Positions 51,238 to 61,009 are shown, counted from the stretch's first letter. The stretch: DNA of 64,000 bases from Acinetobacter apis (GCF_900197575.1 NZ_FZLN01000001.1:248001-312000); one strand, 5' to 3'. Notes: a model not told the origin generated them from the letters alone. A program made the numbers and translations.

Positions 51238-52071
51238 ATGCAGGTAGTAGCTCAGCATCGCCAAACAGCGATTGCACATCGATTAAAACCCGTACTGTTG
51301 TGCTGTTTAGCATTGACCGTCTTTCACCTTTCCGGGTGCGCCTCTAAGCCTCAAGTGGTTGCTACCCGAACGATGCCATCACCGAACACATATGTGGTTA
51401 AACCGGGTGATACGCTCAGTGGGATTGCAGGACGTTATGGTTTAAATTATATCCAAGTGGCTCAGCTAAATAACATTAGTCCACCGTATACCATTTATGT
51501 TAACCAAGCTTTACGCTTAAAAGCAGATGGTACAGCGGTTCAACCGGTTGTTGCACCACCTGCGCCAGTTGTGCCAAAACAACCAAGCGTACCACCAATT
51601 CAAAAGCAAAGTATTCCACTGCCAACACCAACTGCAAAAACTCAAACCACACCTGTTGCTTCAAAAGTGGTGGAAGTAACACCACCTCAAGTGACAAGTA
51701 ATGGTTTGGTTTGGGTTAAACCATCAACTGCACCAGTCATTGCAGCATACGATTTAGCCAATAATATTCGTGGTATCCGTTACGGTGGCCAAGTTGGTGA
51801 TCCTGTAGTGGCAGCGGCAGATGGTCAAGTGGTATATGCAGACAGTGGGTTAAAAGAGTTTGGGAATCTGATTTTAATTAAGCACAGCAATGGTTATATC
51901 AGCGCTTATGCACATAACAATAAATTGCTAGTACAAAGTGGAGCACGTGTTAAAGCAGGACAAAAAATTGCTGAAATGGGCTCTAGTGGGACAACACGTG
52001 TGATGCTTGAATTCCAAATTCGATCAGATGGTAAAGCCATTGATCCAAGACAAGTGATTCCAATGAATTAA
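51238..52071 (+). CDS. nlpD: NlpD-like LysM/degenerate M23 lipoprotein
   Basis: A 277-residue outer-membrane lipoprotein. The lipobox is LSGC (Cys about 29). A LysM domain (YVVKPGDTLSGIAGRYGLNYIQVAQLNNIS) is followed by a Pro/Val/Gln-rich linker and an M23 fold (DPVVAAADGQVVYADSGLKEFGNLILIKHSNGYISAYAHNN). The zinc-binding His and Asp at the start and the C-terminal His-x-His are missing (VMLEFQIR), so it should be an amidase activator rather than a peptidase, as in E. coli NlpD with AmiC. AGAGGA lies 6 nt before ATG 51238. Confidence 0.92.
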   Translation: MQVVAQHRQTAIAHRLKPVLLCCLALTVFHLSGCASKPQVVATRTMPSPNTYVVKPGDTLSGIAGRYGLNYIQVAQLNNISPPYTIYVNQALRLKADGTAVQPVVAPPAPVVPKQPSVPPIQKQSIPLPTPTAKTQTTPVASKVVEVTPPQVTSNGLVWVKPSTAPVIAAYDLANNIRGIRYGGQVGDPVVAAADGQVVYADSGLKEFGNLILIKHSNGYISAYAHNNKLLVQSGARVKAGQKIAEMGSSGTTRVMLEFQIRSDGKAIDPRQVIPMN

Positions 52072-52133
52072 ACACTTTCAACTTGATAAAACATAATACA
52101 GTTTATAGCTTAATATGTTTAATAGCTTATTCT

Positions 52134-52178
52134 AGCCCTGATTCTTGTGGATATTTAACTCAGAATCAGGGCTTTTTT
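52134..52178 (+). terminator. nlpD terminator
   Basis: AGCCCTGATTCT / AGAATCAGGGCT, a 12-bp perfect stem with a 16-nt loop and six T residues. Confidence 0.92.
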
Positions 52179-52430
52179 GTGTTGGATGAAATCGGTGTAT
52201 TAGTCTTTTTCTTGAATTCACCTCATGTATGAAGCCGTAATGAATTGCATCGTTATATATTTAATATTGCTTAATAAACTATAGCTTTTGCTAAAAAATT
52301 TTTAAGGATAAAAATATATTTATATATATGATATTTATATATTTTTTGTTTTTATAAATATCTGAATTTTAATTATTTATTTGAAATAATATTGATTGAT
52401 ATATTCTGTTTTTTCTCAAAATATAAAATC
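52179..52430. other. AT-rich leader of the second TonB receptor
   Basis: Extremely AT-rich with repeated TATAT words around 52310-52360. No Fur box or other operator could be recognised, in contrast to the receptor at 22.5 kb. Confidence 0.5.
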
Positions 52431-55142
52431 ATGCAGTCTAATCATTCACGCAATCGACACACATTGTACCGCTATACAGGTGCAACTTTATTAAGCACTT
52501 TATTTTTACAATCCGCCGTTTTTGCTGAAACAACAGAAAAACAAGATGCGGATACAAAATATGTCACGGTCACAGGTTCTCGTATTTCTAAAGCACAAAA
52601 AGAAGGTGTTAATCCGGTTATTGTGATTAAAGCGGCAGACATTGAAAAAGAGGGTTTTAGCAATGTATATGAAGCATTAAGTAATACCTCACAAAATACA
52701 GGTGTCGTTACTGGTGCAGATTCAGGCAATACTTTTACTCCTGTTGCCAATACCATAAGCTTAAAATCATTGGGACCAAATCATACTTTGGTTTTGATTA
52801 ATGGACATCGAGTGGCTGATTATCCAATGGCATACAATGGTGCGGTAAATTTTGTTAATTTGGCCAATATTCCTCTAGCCATTGTTGACCGAATTGAAAT
52901 TTTGAGCAGTGGAGCATCTGCAATTTATGGATCGGATGCCATTGCAGGTGTGGTGAATATTATTCTTAAAAAAACCACTGATGGCGTACAAGTAAATTTA
53001 AAAGCAGGGAGCACCATTAAAGCAGGGGAAAATGGTCGTTTACAATTAACAGGCAGTAAGGCATGGAATGACCGTTTTAATACCGTATACGCTGTTGAAA
53101 TAAGTGGTCGAGAACCGATTTGGGCAAGTGATCGCTCATTCATGTCAAGTGCTTCAGCATTAGGGGAAACGCCACGCAGTATTGCAGGAAGGCGAGATGC
53201 ACAAACCGGCAAATACTTATCACTTGGAGGCTGTGAACCTTTTTCAGCTTTATTTGCTGGTAGTGTTCAAGGTTATGGCAGTACACGTGATAACTGTGCA
53301 TCCAATGTCGCACCTGCAACATATTGGACCATTCAGACCAAAAACAGAAGCCAAAATTTTTATTTAGGCAATGAGTATAAAGTGAGTGATCAACTCCAAT
53401 TTTTTGCTGATGGCTTATTAGGTTTTAATCAATTGGAAAATAATACGCGTGGCCCATCTTGGACCTCAGGGGCCGCCAATAAAGGTTATTTTTACAATCA
53501 AAACTCAGGCAAGTATGAAATTTGGACACGCCGTTTTGCCCCAGAAGAAATTGGGGGAATTAACTCAATTAATAGTCAATGGCGTGATACATCTGCAAAT
53601 ATTAATTTTGGTGTTCGTGGCAATATTGCAGAGACCAGCTGGAAATATGAAGCCAGTTATAATGGTTCAATTTATACCAGTAATGTAAAACGTCGAGGCC
53701 GGTTACTGAAAAATATTGATGAATATTTTCTTGGGCAACAGCTAGGTACAGACAAAGACGGTGTACCGATTTATGCACCCGATGTTTCAAAATTAGGCAC
53801 ACCACTGACTGCTGACCAATTTAGTAGTATTTCTGGCTCGACCACAGAAAAAGACAAAGCTTGGTCTCAAACACTTAGTGCAACTGCAACAGGAGACTTA
53901 ATCCAATTGCCAGCAGGTACTGCAAAACTTGCTGTAGTGGCTGAATGGGGAAGACAAGGTTTTAAGATTCGACCCGATTCATCGATTAATTCGGATGTTT
54001 TTTATAATACCAGTACACAAAGTGAGTATGGTGGCACTCGTAATCGCCAAGCTCTTGGTGCAGAACTTGATATCCCAATATTTAAACCATTAAATGCCAC
54101 TTTATCTGGTCGATATGATCGCTATAGCGTGTCAAATGATTCAATTAGCAAGTTTACATTTGGCTCAGGTTTAGAGTTTAGACCGCAGTCTAATTTATTG
54201 TTTCGAACAAATTATGCAACTAGCTTTAGAGCGCCAGATATGAACTATGTCTTTTTGCAAAAACAAAATGGCTATTATTCATCAACAACAGATTATTTAA
54301 AATGTGAGCAAAGTGGTCAACCGTTAAATAACTGCTCGTATGCCAATGTTTCTCCAGGGGCAGATTATACTTTGGTTGGAAATTCAACATTACAACCTGA
54401 GGACGGGTCTTCATTTGGAGCAGGAGTGGTATGGTCACCACAAAAATCCATTGATATTTCACTTGATTATTGGAATGTTAAAATTAACAATTTAGTGACC
54501 AATTTAAGTGCAGATCAATTGTTAAGAACAGAAGCAGACTGCCGAGCAGGTCGAAGTGATATTACATCGGGCATCTGCCAAGATGCAATTTCACGAATCC
54601 AACGCAATCCTGATAATGCCATGGTTAATCCAGGTGCAATTGATAACATCAATGTACAGCCAATTAATGCGGCAGTGCAAAAAGTAAGTGGTATTGATTT
54701 AACCACCAAATGGCGTTTTGGTCATCCGACTTTAGGGAACTTTGTGTGGGGACTTAATTACAGTTATATGATTACCAATAAATATAAGCAATCAGAACGT
54801 GATGATTATACTGATTCGCTCAAAGATTTATCTGATGCAACATGGCGAGACCGTTTGAATACCAGTTTGAGCTGGAGTAAAAATAAATTTACATCAACAT
54901 TGTTAATTAACCGATTCGGAAAAATTCCAAATGGGGAAGGCAGTGTTTATCTTAAACCGACTTATACCGCCAATTGGAGCGCAGCGTACCGTTTTTCTGA
55001 TCAATTATCTGCATCAATTATTGTGAATAATGTCTTTAATACCATTAAAAAAGACTATACCGGTGGATGGCCTTATTACCCTGTTGCTAACTATTCTGCA
55101 TATGGTCGCCAAGGCTGGCTTGAAGTGAATTATCGTTTTTAA
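52431..55142 (+). CDS. TonB-dependent receptor, possibly for a peptide-type ligand
   Basis: A 903-residue outer-membrane receptor. After the signal peptide (ATLLSTLFLQSAVFA) the plug has VTVTGSRISKAQKEGVNPVIVIKAADIEKEG, then LKSLGPNHTLVLINGHRVADYP and VDRIEILSSGASAIYGSDAIAGVVNIILKK. This is the large OMR class seen with peptides, vitamin or sugar ligands rather than the siderophore subfamily. The barrel ends in NYRF. ATG 52431 is used, since upstream codons fall in an AT-rich leader. The SbmA-like importer gene follows 71 bp downstream on the same strand without a terminator, so both are likely cotranscribed. Confidence 0.9.
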   Translation: MQSNHSRNRHTLYRYTGATLLSTLFLQSAVFAETTEKQDADTKYVTVTGSRISKAQKEGVNPVIVIKAADIEKEGFSNVYEALSNTSQNTGVVTGADSGNTFTPVANTISLKSLGPNHTLVLINGHRVADYPMAYNGAVNFVNLANIPLAIVDRIEILSSGASAIYGSDAIAGVVNIILKKTTDGVQVNLKAGSTIKAGENGRLQLTGSKAWNDRFNTVYAVEISGREPIWASDRSFMSSASALGETPRSIAGRRDAQTGKYLSLGGCEPFSALFAGSVQGYGSTRDNCASNVAPATYWTIQTKNRSQNFYLGNEYKVSDQLQFFADGLLGFNQLENNTRGPSWTSGAANKGYFYNQNSGKYEIWTRRFAPEEIGGINSINSQWRDTSANINFGVRGNIAETSWKYEASYNGSIYTSNVKRRGRLLKNIDEYFLGQQLGTDKDGVPIYAPDVSKLGTPLTADQFSSISGSTTEKDKAWSQTLSATATGDLIQLPAGTAKLAVVAEWGRQGFKIRPDSSINSDVFYNTSTQSEYGGTRNRQALGAELDIPIFKPLNATLSGRYDRYSVSNDSISKFTFGSGLEFRPQSNLLFRTNYATSFRAPDMNYVFLQKQNGYYSSTTDYLKCEQSGQPLNNCSYANVSPGADYTLVGNSTLQPEDGSSFGAGVVWSPQKSIDISLDYWNVKINNLVTNLSADQLLRTEADCRAGRSDITSGICQDAISRIQRNPDNAMVNPGAIDNINVQPINAAVQKVSGIDLTTKWRFGHPTLGNFVWGLNYSYMITNKYKQSERDDYTDSLKDLSDATWRDRLNTSLSWSKNKFTSTLLINRFGKIPNGEGSVYLKPTYTANWSAAYRFSDQLSASIIVNNVFNTIKKDYTGGWPYYPVANYSAYGRQGWLEVNYRF

Positions 55143-55213
55143 TCATTACATTACACTTTGCTCTATTTTAATGTTGTGATGATGGAATAGAGCACTGAAA
55201 AGATAGGTTAGTT

Positions 55214-56425
55214 ATGTTTAAATCATTTTTTCCTTCGCCGTTTTGGTTCTTTCTCTCAGGGGTTTTGTGGTCAACATTGGCTGTTGTGCTTTGGTATATA
55301 GGTGGTGGTAGTCATTTTGGAGAATATATAGGGTTTCCTATTGGTTATGCCAATCAAAAAGTGCCAATGGGAATTAGTAAGTTTGTTCATCTTACATATA
55401 TTTGGACATATATTTGGTTTTTGATATTCGTTGCTCTATTTACTTTATTTTGGCGGATCAAAGCAAACCATCCATGGCAGTGGTGGTCAATTACAGGGAC
55501 TATATTTATTCTATTTAACATTTGGATTGGCGTACAAGTCACTATTACATTGAATGAATGGTATGGTCCATTTTGGGATTTAGTTCAACAGATGCTGTCT
55601 AATCAAGGTGGTCACATTGGTGAACTTTATCAGAGTATTTTGGTGTTTCTGTATATTGCAATGCTTGCAGTCACCGTGGGCGTCATCAATTCATTTTTTG
55701 TCAGTCATTATATTTTTCGCTGGAGAAAAGCAATGACAGACTATTATACCGCACATTGGCATACCTTAAGGCATATTGAGGGAGCATCTCAGCGTGTTCA
55801 AGAAGATACCATGCGTTTTGCAACCATTATGGAAGGTTTAGGTGTAACCTTTATTCGATCTATTATGACATTATTTGCTTTTCTACCCTTATTGTTTGAA
55901 TTGTCAAAGCATGTACCGATTTTACCTTTTATAGGGGAAGTGTCACATGCGTTGGTTTGGGCTGCTATTGGTTGGGCAGTATTTGGTACAGTGTTGTTGG
56001 TCGTGACAGGGTTCAAATTACCAGGACTTGAGTTTAATAACCAAAAAGTAGAGGCAGCCTTTCGTAAAGAGCTTGTGTATGGGGAAGATGATGCAACTCG
56101 TGCACAGCCTATAGTAATTGATGACCTATTTGGGCGTTTAAGTTTAAATTATTTTAAGCTGTATTTTCATTATGCATATTTTAATTTAATCAGCTCGTGG
56201 TATATCCAACTCGACAATATATTTAGTTTGGTGATTCTTTTTCCAGCGATTGCTACAGGTACAATGACGCTTGGTTTAGTCAATCAAATTAGAAATGTAT
56301 TTAATAAAGTCACAACCGCATTTCAATATTTGATTGACTCATGGAAGGTCATTATTGAGCTGATCTCCATTCGAAAAAGGTTGAAACAATTTGAGTCGAC
56401 CTTGTCGGAAATCTATGAATCATAG
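55214..56425 (+). CDS. sbmA: SbmA/BacA-family inner-membrane peptide transporter
   Basis: A 403-residue protein with about seven to eight membrane segments. It starts MFKSFFPSPFWFFLSGVLW and has TITLNEWYGPFWDLVQQML, FRWRKAMTDYYTAHWHTLRHIEGASQRVQEDTMRFA and RLSLNYFKLYFHYAYFNLISSWYIQLDN, all SbmA/BacA hallmarks. These proton-driven dimers, related to ABC membrane domains but lacking an ATPase, import microcins, proline-rich peptides and other molecules. The position directly behind a TonB receptor gene suggests that both move the same ligand across the two membranes. Confidence 0.94.
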   Translation: MFKSFFPSPFWFFLSGVLWSTLAVVLWYIGGGSHFGEYIGFPIGYANQKVPMGISKFVHLTYIWTYIWFLIFVALFTLFWRIKANHPWQWWSITGTIFILFNIWIGVQVTITLNEWYGPFWDLVQQMLSNQGGHIGELYQSILVFLYIAMLAVTVGVINSFFVSHYIFRWRKAMTDYYTAHWHTLRHIEGASQRVQEDTMRFATIMEGLGVTFIRSIMTLFAFLPLLFELSKHVPILPFIGEVSHALVWAAIGWAVFGTVLLVVTGFKLPGLEFNNQKVEAAFRKELVYGEDDATRAQPIVIDDLFGRLSLNYFKLYFHYAYFNLISSWYIQLDNIFSLVILFPAIATGTMTLGLVNQIRNVFNKVTTAFQYLIDSWKVIIELISIRKRLKQFESTLSEIYES

Positions 56426-56629
56426 GTTGATATATAAGGGATTGGTAGGTTTGAAACCGATAATATGGCAAAATATTGCCTAATCTTGCTATAGCGTGAT
56501 TCACTTAGTCATGTAAAATTTACTGCAATGACTATCTGTTTTCACGAAAGCCTTATACAATATCAGGCTATACACAAGATATTGATTATGTGAAGTAACA
56601 ATATCGGCACACAATTTGAGGACGTATGT

Positions 56630-56971
56630 ATGACTGAACAAGCACGAGATACTGAAGCATTAATTCATGATCAAATTGCAAAGCATGCTGTTTTACTTTA
56701 CATGAAAGGTACACCACAATTTCCACAATGTGGTTTTTCGGCTCGCGCAGTTGAAGCACTAAGCCAAGTTGGTCGTCCATTTGCTTATGTAAATATTTTA
56801 GAAAACCAAGATATTCGTGCGGTTTTACCTAAAATTGCAAATTGGCCGACTTTCCCACAATTATGGATTAACGGTGAGTTGATTGGTGGTAGTGATATTA
56901 TTTTGGAAATGTTCCAAAATGGCGAGCTAAAATCATTGATCGAAGAACACAGCCCAGCGCCTGAAGCATAA
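56630..56971 (+). CDS. grxD: Monothiol glutaredoxin 4
   Basis: A 113-residue monothiol glutaredoxin (115 in E. coli). The active site is CGFS in FPQCGFSARAVEAL, the glutathione-binding WPTFPQLWINGELIGGSDIILEM region is complete, and the protein helps carry or sense iron-sulphur clusters. The start has GAGGA-like sequence nearby. A terminator and another gene follow. Confidence 0.96.
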   Translation: MTEQARDTEALIHDQIAKHAVLLYMKGTPQFPQCGFSARAVEALSQVGRPFAYVNILENQDIRAVLPKIANWPTFPQLWINGELIGGSDIILEMFQNGELKSLIEEHSPAPEA

Positions 56972-56990
56972 TTTAGGCCGTCTGGTGAGA

Positions 56991-57021
56991 AAAAGAGTAT
57001 CAAGGTGATGCTCTTTTTTTT
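56991..57021 (+). terminator. grxD terminator, close to the next start
   Basis: AAAGAGTATCA / TGATGCTCTTT (one G-U pair) with a 3-nt loop and eight T residues. It ends about 12 nt before the ATG of the DUF2520 gene, whose ribosome site GGAG directly follows the T-run. Confidence 0.87.
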
Positions 57022-57032
57022 GGAGATGATTA

Positions 57033-57815
57033 ATGAAAATAAGCTTTATTGGTGCAGGAAGAGTAGCAACCCATTTGGCACATGCATTATATGCTCAGGG
57101 CTTTGAGATAGTACAAGTTTATAGCCGAAATTTGTTCCATGCACAGGTATTGGCTCGGACTGTTCATGCAACGTCTATAGACACGCTAGCAGATATTGTA
57201 GCAACAGATCTCATGGTGATTGCTGTATCTGATCAGGCAATTGAAAGTGTGATCACACAGTTGGCTACATTGGTCGATGATCATACTTTGATTGTACATA
57301 CTTCTGGCAGCACAGCCATGCAAATACTGACCAAACATCATTTGCGTGCAGGGGTATTTTATCCATTACAAACGTTTAGTTTAGAGCGCGAGGTTAATTG
57401 GAGTAATACGCCGTTTTTACTTGAGGCGCAGTATGATGCTGACTTGTTGCGTTTAAATGAGATGGCTCGCACATTGTCGCAGCAGATTTATCATTATAAT
57501 TCTGAGCAACGACTTAGCTTACATTTGGCAGCAGTCTTTGCCAATAATTTTAGCAATTATTGTTTTGATATTGCCAAGCAAACTGTCGAACGAAATGCAG
57601 TAGATTTCAATTTATTAACAGCGCTCATGAAAGAAACTGCTGAAAAAGCGTGTCAGTTTGATCCTAAAGTTGTACAAACTGGCCCTGCCATGCGTCAAGA
57701 TCAAAATACGCTTGATGCACATCAAAGCTTACTTCAACAGCAACAGGCAGAAGATCATTTGGCAGTTTACCGCTTATTAAGCGAACACATTAAAAAGCGG
57801 CATCAAGTGAAATAA
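57033..57815 (+). CDS. Rossmann-like / DUF2520 domain protein
   Basis: A 260-residue protein related to pyrroline-5-carboxylate and 6-phosphogluconate-type dehydrogenases. MKISFIGAGRVATHLAHALY binds a dinucleotide, VIAVSDQAIESVI follows, then HTSGSTAMQIL, FYPLQTFS and the helical C-terminal DUF2520 half (AAVFANNFSNYCFDIA). The substrate is unknown. The gene starts 12 bp after the grxD terminator. It ends 2 bp from the convergent trmB. Confidence 0.9.
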   Translation: MKISFIGAGRVATHLAHALYAQGFEIVQVYSRNLFHAQVLARTVHATSIDTLADIVATDLMVIAVSDQAIESVITQLATLVDDHTLIVHTSGSTAMQILTKHHLRAGVFYPLQTFSLEREVNWSNTPFLLEAQYDADLLRLNEMARTLSQQIYHYNSEQRLSLHLAAVFANNFSNYCFDIAKQTVERNAVDFNLLTALMKETAEKACQFDPKVVQTGPAMRQDQNTLDAHQSLLQQQQAEDHLAVYRLLSEHIKKRHQVK

Positions 57816-57817
57816 TA

Positions 57818-58534
57818 TTATTTAATTTTTTTGAAAATAAAATCGTTAATCACATGACCTGCATCTAGACCACGGCGTTCAAACTTGGTCAGCGGACGCC
57901 AATCTGGGCGAGGGTAGCTTTGACCTGAACCTGCCAAGTTTTCAAGGCTTGGACGGTGTTCTAAAACATCAAGCATCCATTCTGCATAAGGCTCCCAATC
58001 GGTTGCAGCATGAAAAGTACCGCCAAGCACCAATTTCCGCTCAACCAATTCCATACGTTCATGTGCGACAAAACGACGTTTAAAGTGACGCTTTTTTTGC
58101 CAAGGATCAGGGAAGTATAACTGAATACAGTCAATACTCTCATCAGGCATATCTTTAAGCACTTGGATGGCATCTGCATCTAAGACACGTAAGTTATGAA
58201 CTTCGGCTTCACCTGCCTCATACACACATTGTGCAATACCAGGAATGTGAACTTCTATCCCTAAAAAGTTACGCTCTGGTTGGTTTTTTGCCATCAATAC
58301 CAATGACCTTCCCATACCAAAACCAATTTCAACGGTCAGCGGTTTTTCAGGGTCAGTAAAATATGTTCTTAGGTCACCTGTGGGATGATCAAGAATTAAA
58401 TATTTATATTGTTCTAAAGCACTACGCTGCGAAGTGTTTAATGGTGACGAGCGGCGCATAAAGGTGACAATTTCACGGTGCTCATGCAAATCATCAAGCT
58501 CAATGATCGGTGCTGTGGTTGAATCGTTACTCAT
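57818..58534 (-). CDS. trmB: tRNA (guanine-N7-)-methyltransferase
   Basis: A 238-residue Rossmann methyltransferase that makes m7G46 in tRNA. SAM motif VEIGFGMGRSLVLMA near residue 72, FLGIEVHIPG, LQLYFPDPWQKKRHFKRRF (the tRNA-binding TrmB signature) and the C-terminal TKFERRGLDAGH are present. ATG 58534 gives the common family length; an in-frame ATG five codons upstream is the alternative. It ends 2 bp from the DUF2520 gene, tail to tail, with no terminator between. Confidence 0.95.
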   Translation of the reverse strand: MSNDSTTAPIIELDDLHEHREIVTFMRRSSPLNTSQRSALEQYKYLILDHPTGDLRTYFTDPEKPLTVEIGFGMGRSLVLMAKNQPERNFLGIEVHIPGIAQCVYEAGEAEVHNLRVLDADAIQVLKDMPDESIDCIQLYFPDPWQKKRHFKRRFVAHERMELVERKLVLGGTFHAATDWEPYAEWMLDVLEHRPSLENLAGSGQSYPRPDWRPLTKFERRGLDAGHVINDFIFKKIK

Positions 58535-58765
58535 AACGGGAAAAGTCATTACATCGGATGAAAGACGCTATTTTAAGTCTTGCTTACAGCAAGTCAAACG
58601 GAAATTGAAGTCAATCTATAAGATCCTCAATTTCACCTTTATTTTTGATCACAGCATTGTATTACATAAAGGCATTGAATCTATAAAAAAGAAACTTGTG
58701 TATTGGTGAAAACCTTTTTAGATTAGATCAGGCATGTCCTTATCATCACTGAAAAGAGAAAAACA

Positions 58766-59374
58766 ATGAAACTATATTATGCACCTGGCTCTTGTTCACT
58801 AGCAGCCCATATTATTTTAAATGAACTAAAAGCGCCTTTTGATGCAGAAAAAGTTGATCTCAAAACACATCAAACTGAATCAGGTCAGGATTTTTATCAA
58901 ATCAATCCAAAAGGTTTTGTCCCAACGCTTGAAGCAGAAGGTGGCGTTATCTTGACTGAAAATGTGGCAATTCTGCCGTATTTAGCAGAGCAAGATCCGA
59001 ATCAAAAGATGATTGCAACCTCAGGTTTGGCACGTGCAAAAACATTAGAATGGTTGGGTTTTTTAAATTCACAGTTGCATAAAGCCTATTTACCTCTCTT
59101 TTATGGCAACTTAGATGAGCAAGGTCAAAAGGATGCTTATGCCAAAGTCGACAGTTACTTGGCATACATTGACCAGTATATTGCCAATACACCACATGAG
59201 TTTCTAACAGGGGATCATTTTGGTCCAGCAGATGCTTATTTATTTGTGATTGGTAGTTGGTCAAGTTATGTAGATCATGACTTAACGCCGTATTCACATC
59301 TTGTTGCGTTTAGAGAAAAAATTGCACAACGTGAAGCAGTACAATTGACTTTAAAACAAGAAGGCTTAATTTAA
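58766..59374 (+). CDS. Glutathione S-transferase, beta-class-like
   Basis: A 202-residue cytosolic GST. MKLYYAPGSCSLAAHIILNE has the beta-class Cys10 and Ser residues, GFVPTLEAEGGVILTENVAILPYLAEQ binds glutathione, and the all-helical C-terminal domain contains the typical LTGDHFGPADAYLFVI (N-capping) motif. It detoxifies electrophiles or antibiotics in relatives. AGAG precedes the ATG by about 8 nt. Monocistronic. Confidence 0.94.
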   Translation: MKLYYAPGSCSLAAHIILNELKAPFDAEKVDLKTHQTESGQDFYQINPKGFVPTLEAEGGVILTENVAILPYLAEQDPNQKMIATSGLARAKTLEWLGFLNSQLHKAYLPLFYGNLDEQGQKDAYAKVDSYLAYIDQYIANTPHEFLTGDHFGPADAYLFVIGSWSSYVDHDLTPYSHLVAFREKIAQREAVQLTLKQEGLI

Positions 59375-59506
59375 TAGTCTGATTTTTCACTCAAGCATTG
59401 CTGATTTTGTTCTATTGATAGAACAAAACGTTGTAAATATTGCAGTATATAAATGTCATTTTACAGCGTAGTATTATTTCAACGATAAAAGAGATGAGTA
59501 ATAACA

Positions 59507-60091
59507 ATGAATCATTTTACATCAAAAATTGCTTTAGGTTTGTCAGCTGCAATTGCTAGCGCATGCGTGTTTGCAGCGCCAGTGAGTTACAAAATTGACC
59601 CAACCCATACTGCTACAGTATTTAGTTGGAATCACTTTGGTTTTTCTACACCAAGTGCGAACTTCACAGATATTCAAGGTACCATTCACGTTGATAATCA
59701 AAAACCATCAAATTCATCAGTTGATGTGACGATTCCAGTATCAAGTGTAAATACCAATGTGGCTGAGCTTGATAAGCATTTCCAAGAAAAAGAATGGTTC
59801 GATGCGGCAAAGTATCCAACGATTACGTTTAAAAGTACCAAAGTAGAAACAAAAGATAAGAAGCACTTTAAAATTACAGGTCATTTAACTGTTAAAGGTG
59901 TGACAAAACCTGTGGTCTTAAATGCAGTGTTAAACAAACAAGCTGTACATCCAATGACCAAAGCACAAGCGATTGGCTTTAATGCAACCACAACGTTTAA
60001 CCGTTCAGCATTTGGCATAGGCAGTTATGTGCCTAATGTTGGCGACAAGATCACTGTAAATATTACAACAGAAGCATCTGTAGCTAACTAA
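59507..60091 (+). CDS. YceI-family periplasmic lipid-binding protein
   Basis: A 194-residue protein with a signal peptide (about residues 1-23, ending VFAAP). The YceI lipocalin-like barrel follows: YKIDPTHTATVFSWNHFGFSTPSANF, VDVTIPVSSVNT, EWFDAAKYPTITFKST, LTVKGVTKPVVL and FGIGSYVPNVGDKITVNI, all conserved. The fold binds isoprenoid lipids. In some bacteria it answers to base or pH stress; regulation here is unknown. Confidence 0.94.
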   Translation: MNHFTSKIALGLSAAIASACVFAAPVSYKIDPTHTATVFSWNHFGFSTPSANFTDIQGTIHVDNQKPSNSSVDVTIPVSSVNTNVAELDKHFQEKEWFDAAKYPTITFKSTKVETKDKKHFKITGHLTVKGVTKPVVLNAVLNKQAVHPMTKAQAIGFNATTTFNRSAFGIGSYVPNVGDKITVNITTEASVAN

Positions 60092-60109
60092 TTTATTAAA
60101 TTGATCGTA

Positions 60110-60139
60110 GTAAAAAAGCTCATGATTGAGCTTTTTTAC
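60110..60139. terminator. Bidirectional terminator between yceI-like and amidotransferase genes
   Basis: GTAAAAAAGCTCA / TGAGCTTTTTTAC around a 4-nt loop. It touches the amidotransferase stop codon and lies 19 bp past the YceI stop. Confidence 0.92.
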
Positions 60140-60837
60140 ATTTTAAGATAATTCATATAATTTAGAATGACTTCTCGTGCTTTAACCATGAGTGGTAATG
60201 CATAGGTTTGGTTATCTTGGCGCAGCTGTTGAATGTTAATTTGAGCTTGTTTCAGTTCTGTATGATGTCCAATGAGCCATTTTTCTAAATGCTCAGCATC
60301 CACTTCTAAGTGAAACTGTAAACCTAAACTTTTTCCATATTGAAATGCTTGATTGGTATACTGGTTTGAAGCTGCTAAATGAATGGTATGCTCGGGTAAA
60401 TCAAATGTATCACCATGCCAATGTAAGACATGCGTATTTGCTAAAGGCGCTAAGATGGAATGATTAGTTTCTGAAAGCATAAGGGTAGACCAACCAATTT
60501 CTTTAGTTGGTCCAGCATAGACTTCTGCTCCCAAAGCTTTTGCCATCAATTGAGCACCCAAACAAATACCAAGCGTAGGTTGTCTTGCTTGTAAACGTGT
60601 TTTAAGTAATTCAATTTCATCGCATAAAAACGGGTAATCTGCCACATCATTGACGCCAATTGGCCCACCTAAAATAATGGTTAAACCATCATATTGCAAA
60701 GCTGTACGCAGATCATCTACACCTGCTTCTACATAGCGAATGCGATAGCCTTTTTGATAAAAAATATCTTCTAATGCGCCTAAATCTTCAAATGCAAGGT
60801 GTTGGATTGCGTAAATGGTTTTGGGGAAATTGTGCAT
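60136..60837 (-). CDS. Class I glutamine amidotransferase-like protein
   Basis: A 233-residue stand-alone GATase1 protein. The nucleophile Cys is in LGICLGAQLMAKAL near residue 96 and the His-x-Glu part is LQFHLEVDAEHLEKWL; GLTIILGGPIGVNDVADYPFL supplies the oxyanion strand. Such proteins are often labelled GMP synthase-like but hydrolyse gamma-glutamyl compounds; the substrate here is unknown. It stands alone, divergent from the helicase gene. Confidence 0.92.
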   Translation of the reverse strand: MHNFPKTIYAIQHLAFEDLGALEDIFYQKGYRIRYVEAGVDDLRTALQYDGLTIILGGPIGVNDVADYPFLCDEIELLKTRLQARQPTLGICLGAQLMAKALGAEVYAGPTKEIGWSTLMLSETNHSILAPLANTHVLHWHGDTFDLPEHTIHLAASNQYTNQAFQYGKSLGLQFHLEVDAEHLEKWLIGHHTELKQAQINIQQLRQDNQTYALPLMVKAREVILNYMNYLKM

Positions 60838-61009
60838 AATTTATGCCAGCATCAAATGTGCAAAGGGGAATAATGGATAGATATTTTAAGTGGTCTATGG
60901 TGGATTTACTAGTATCGAACATGCTTTGTTGCTATGTTTTATTGGATATAGCTTAACTTTTGTTGGAAAAATCGGTAGGCTATAAGCCCTTTATTGTGAA
61001 AGTTGTCGT

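Noticed and set aside
52300..52390. Fur box before the second TonB receptor
   Set aside because: Only AT-repeats; no stretch matches the Fur hexamers well.
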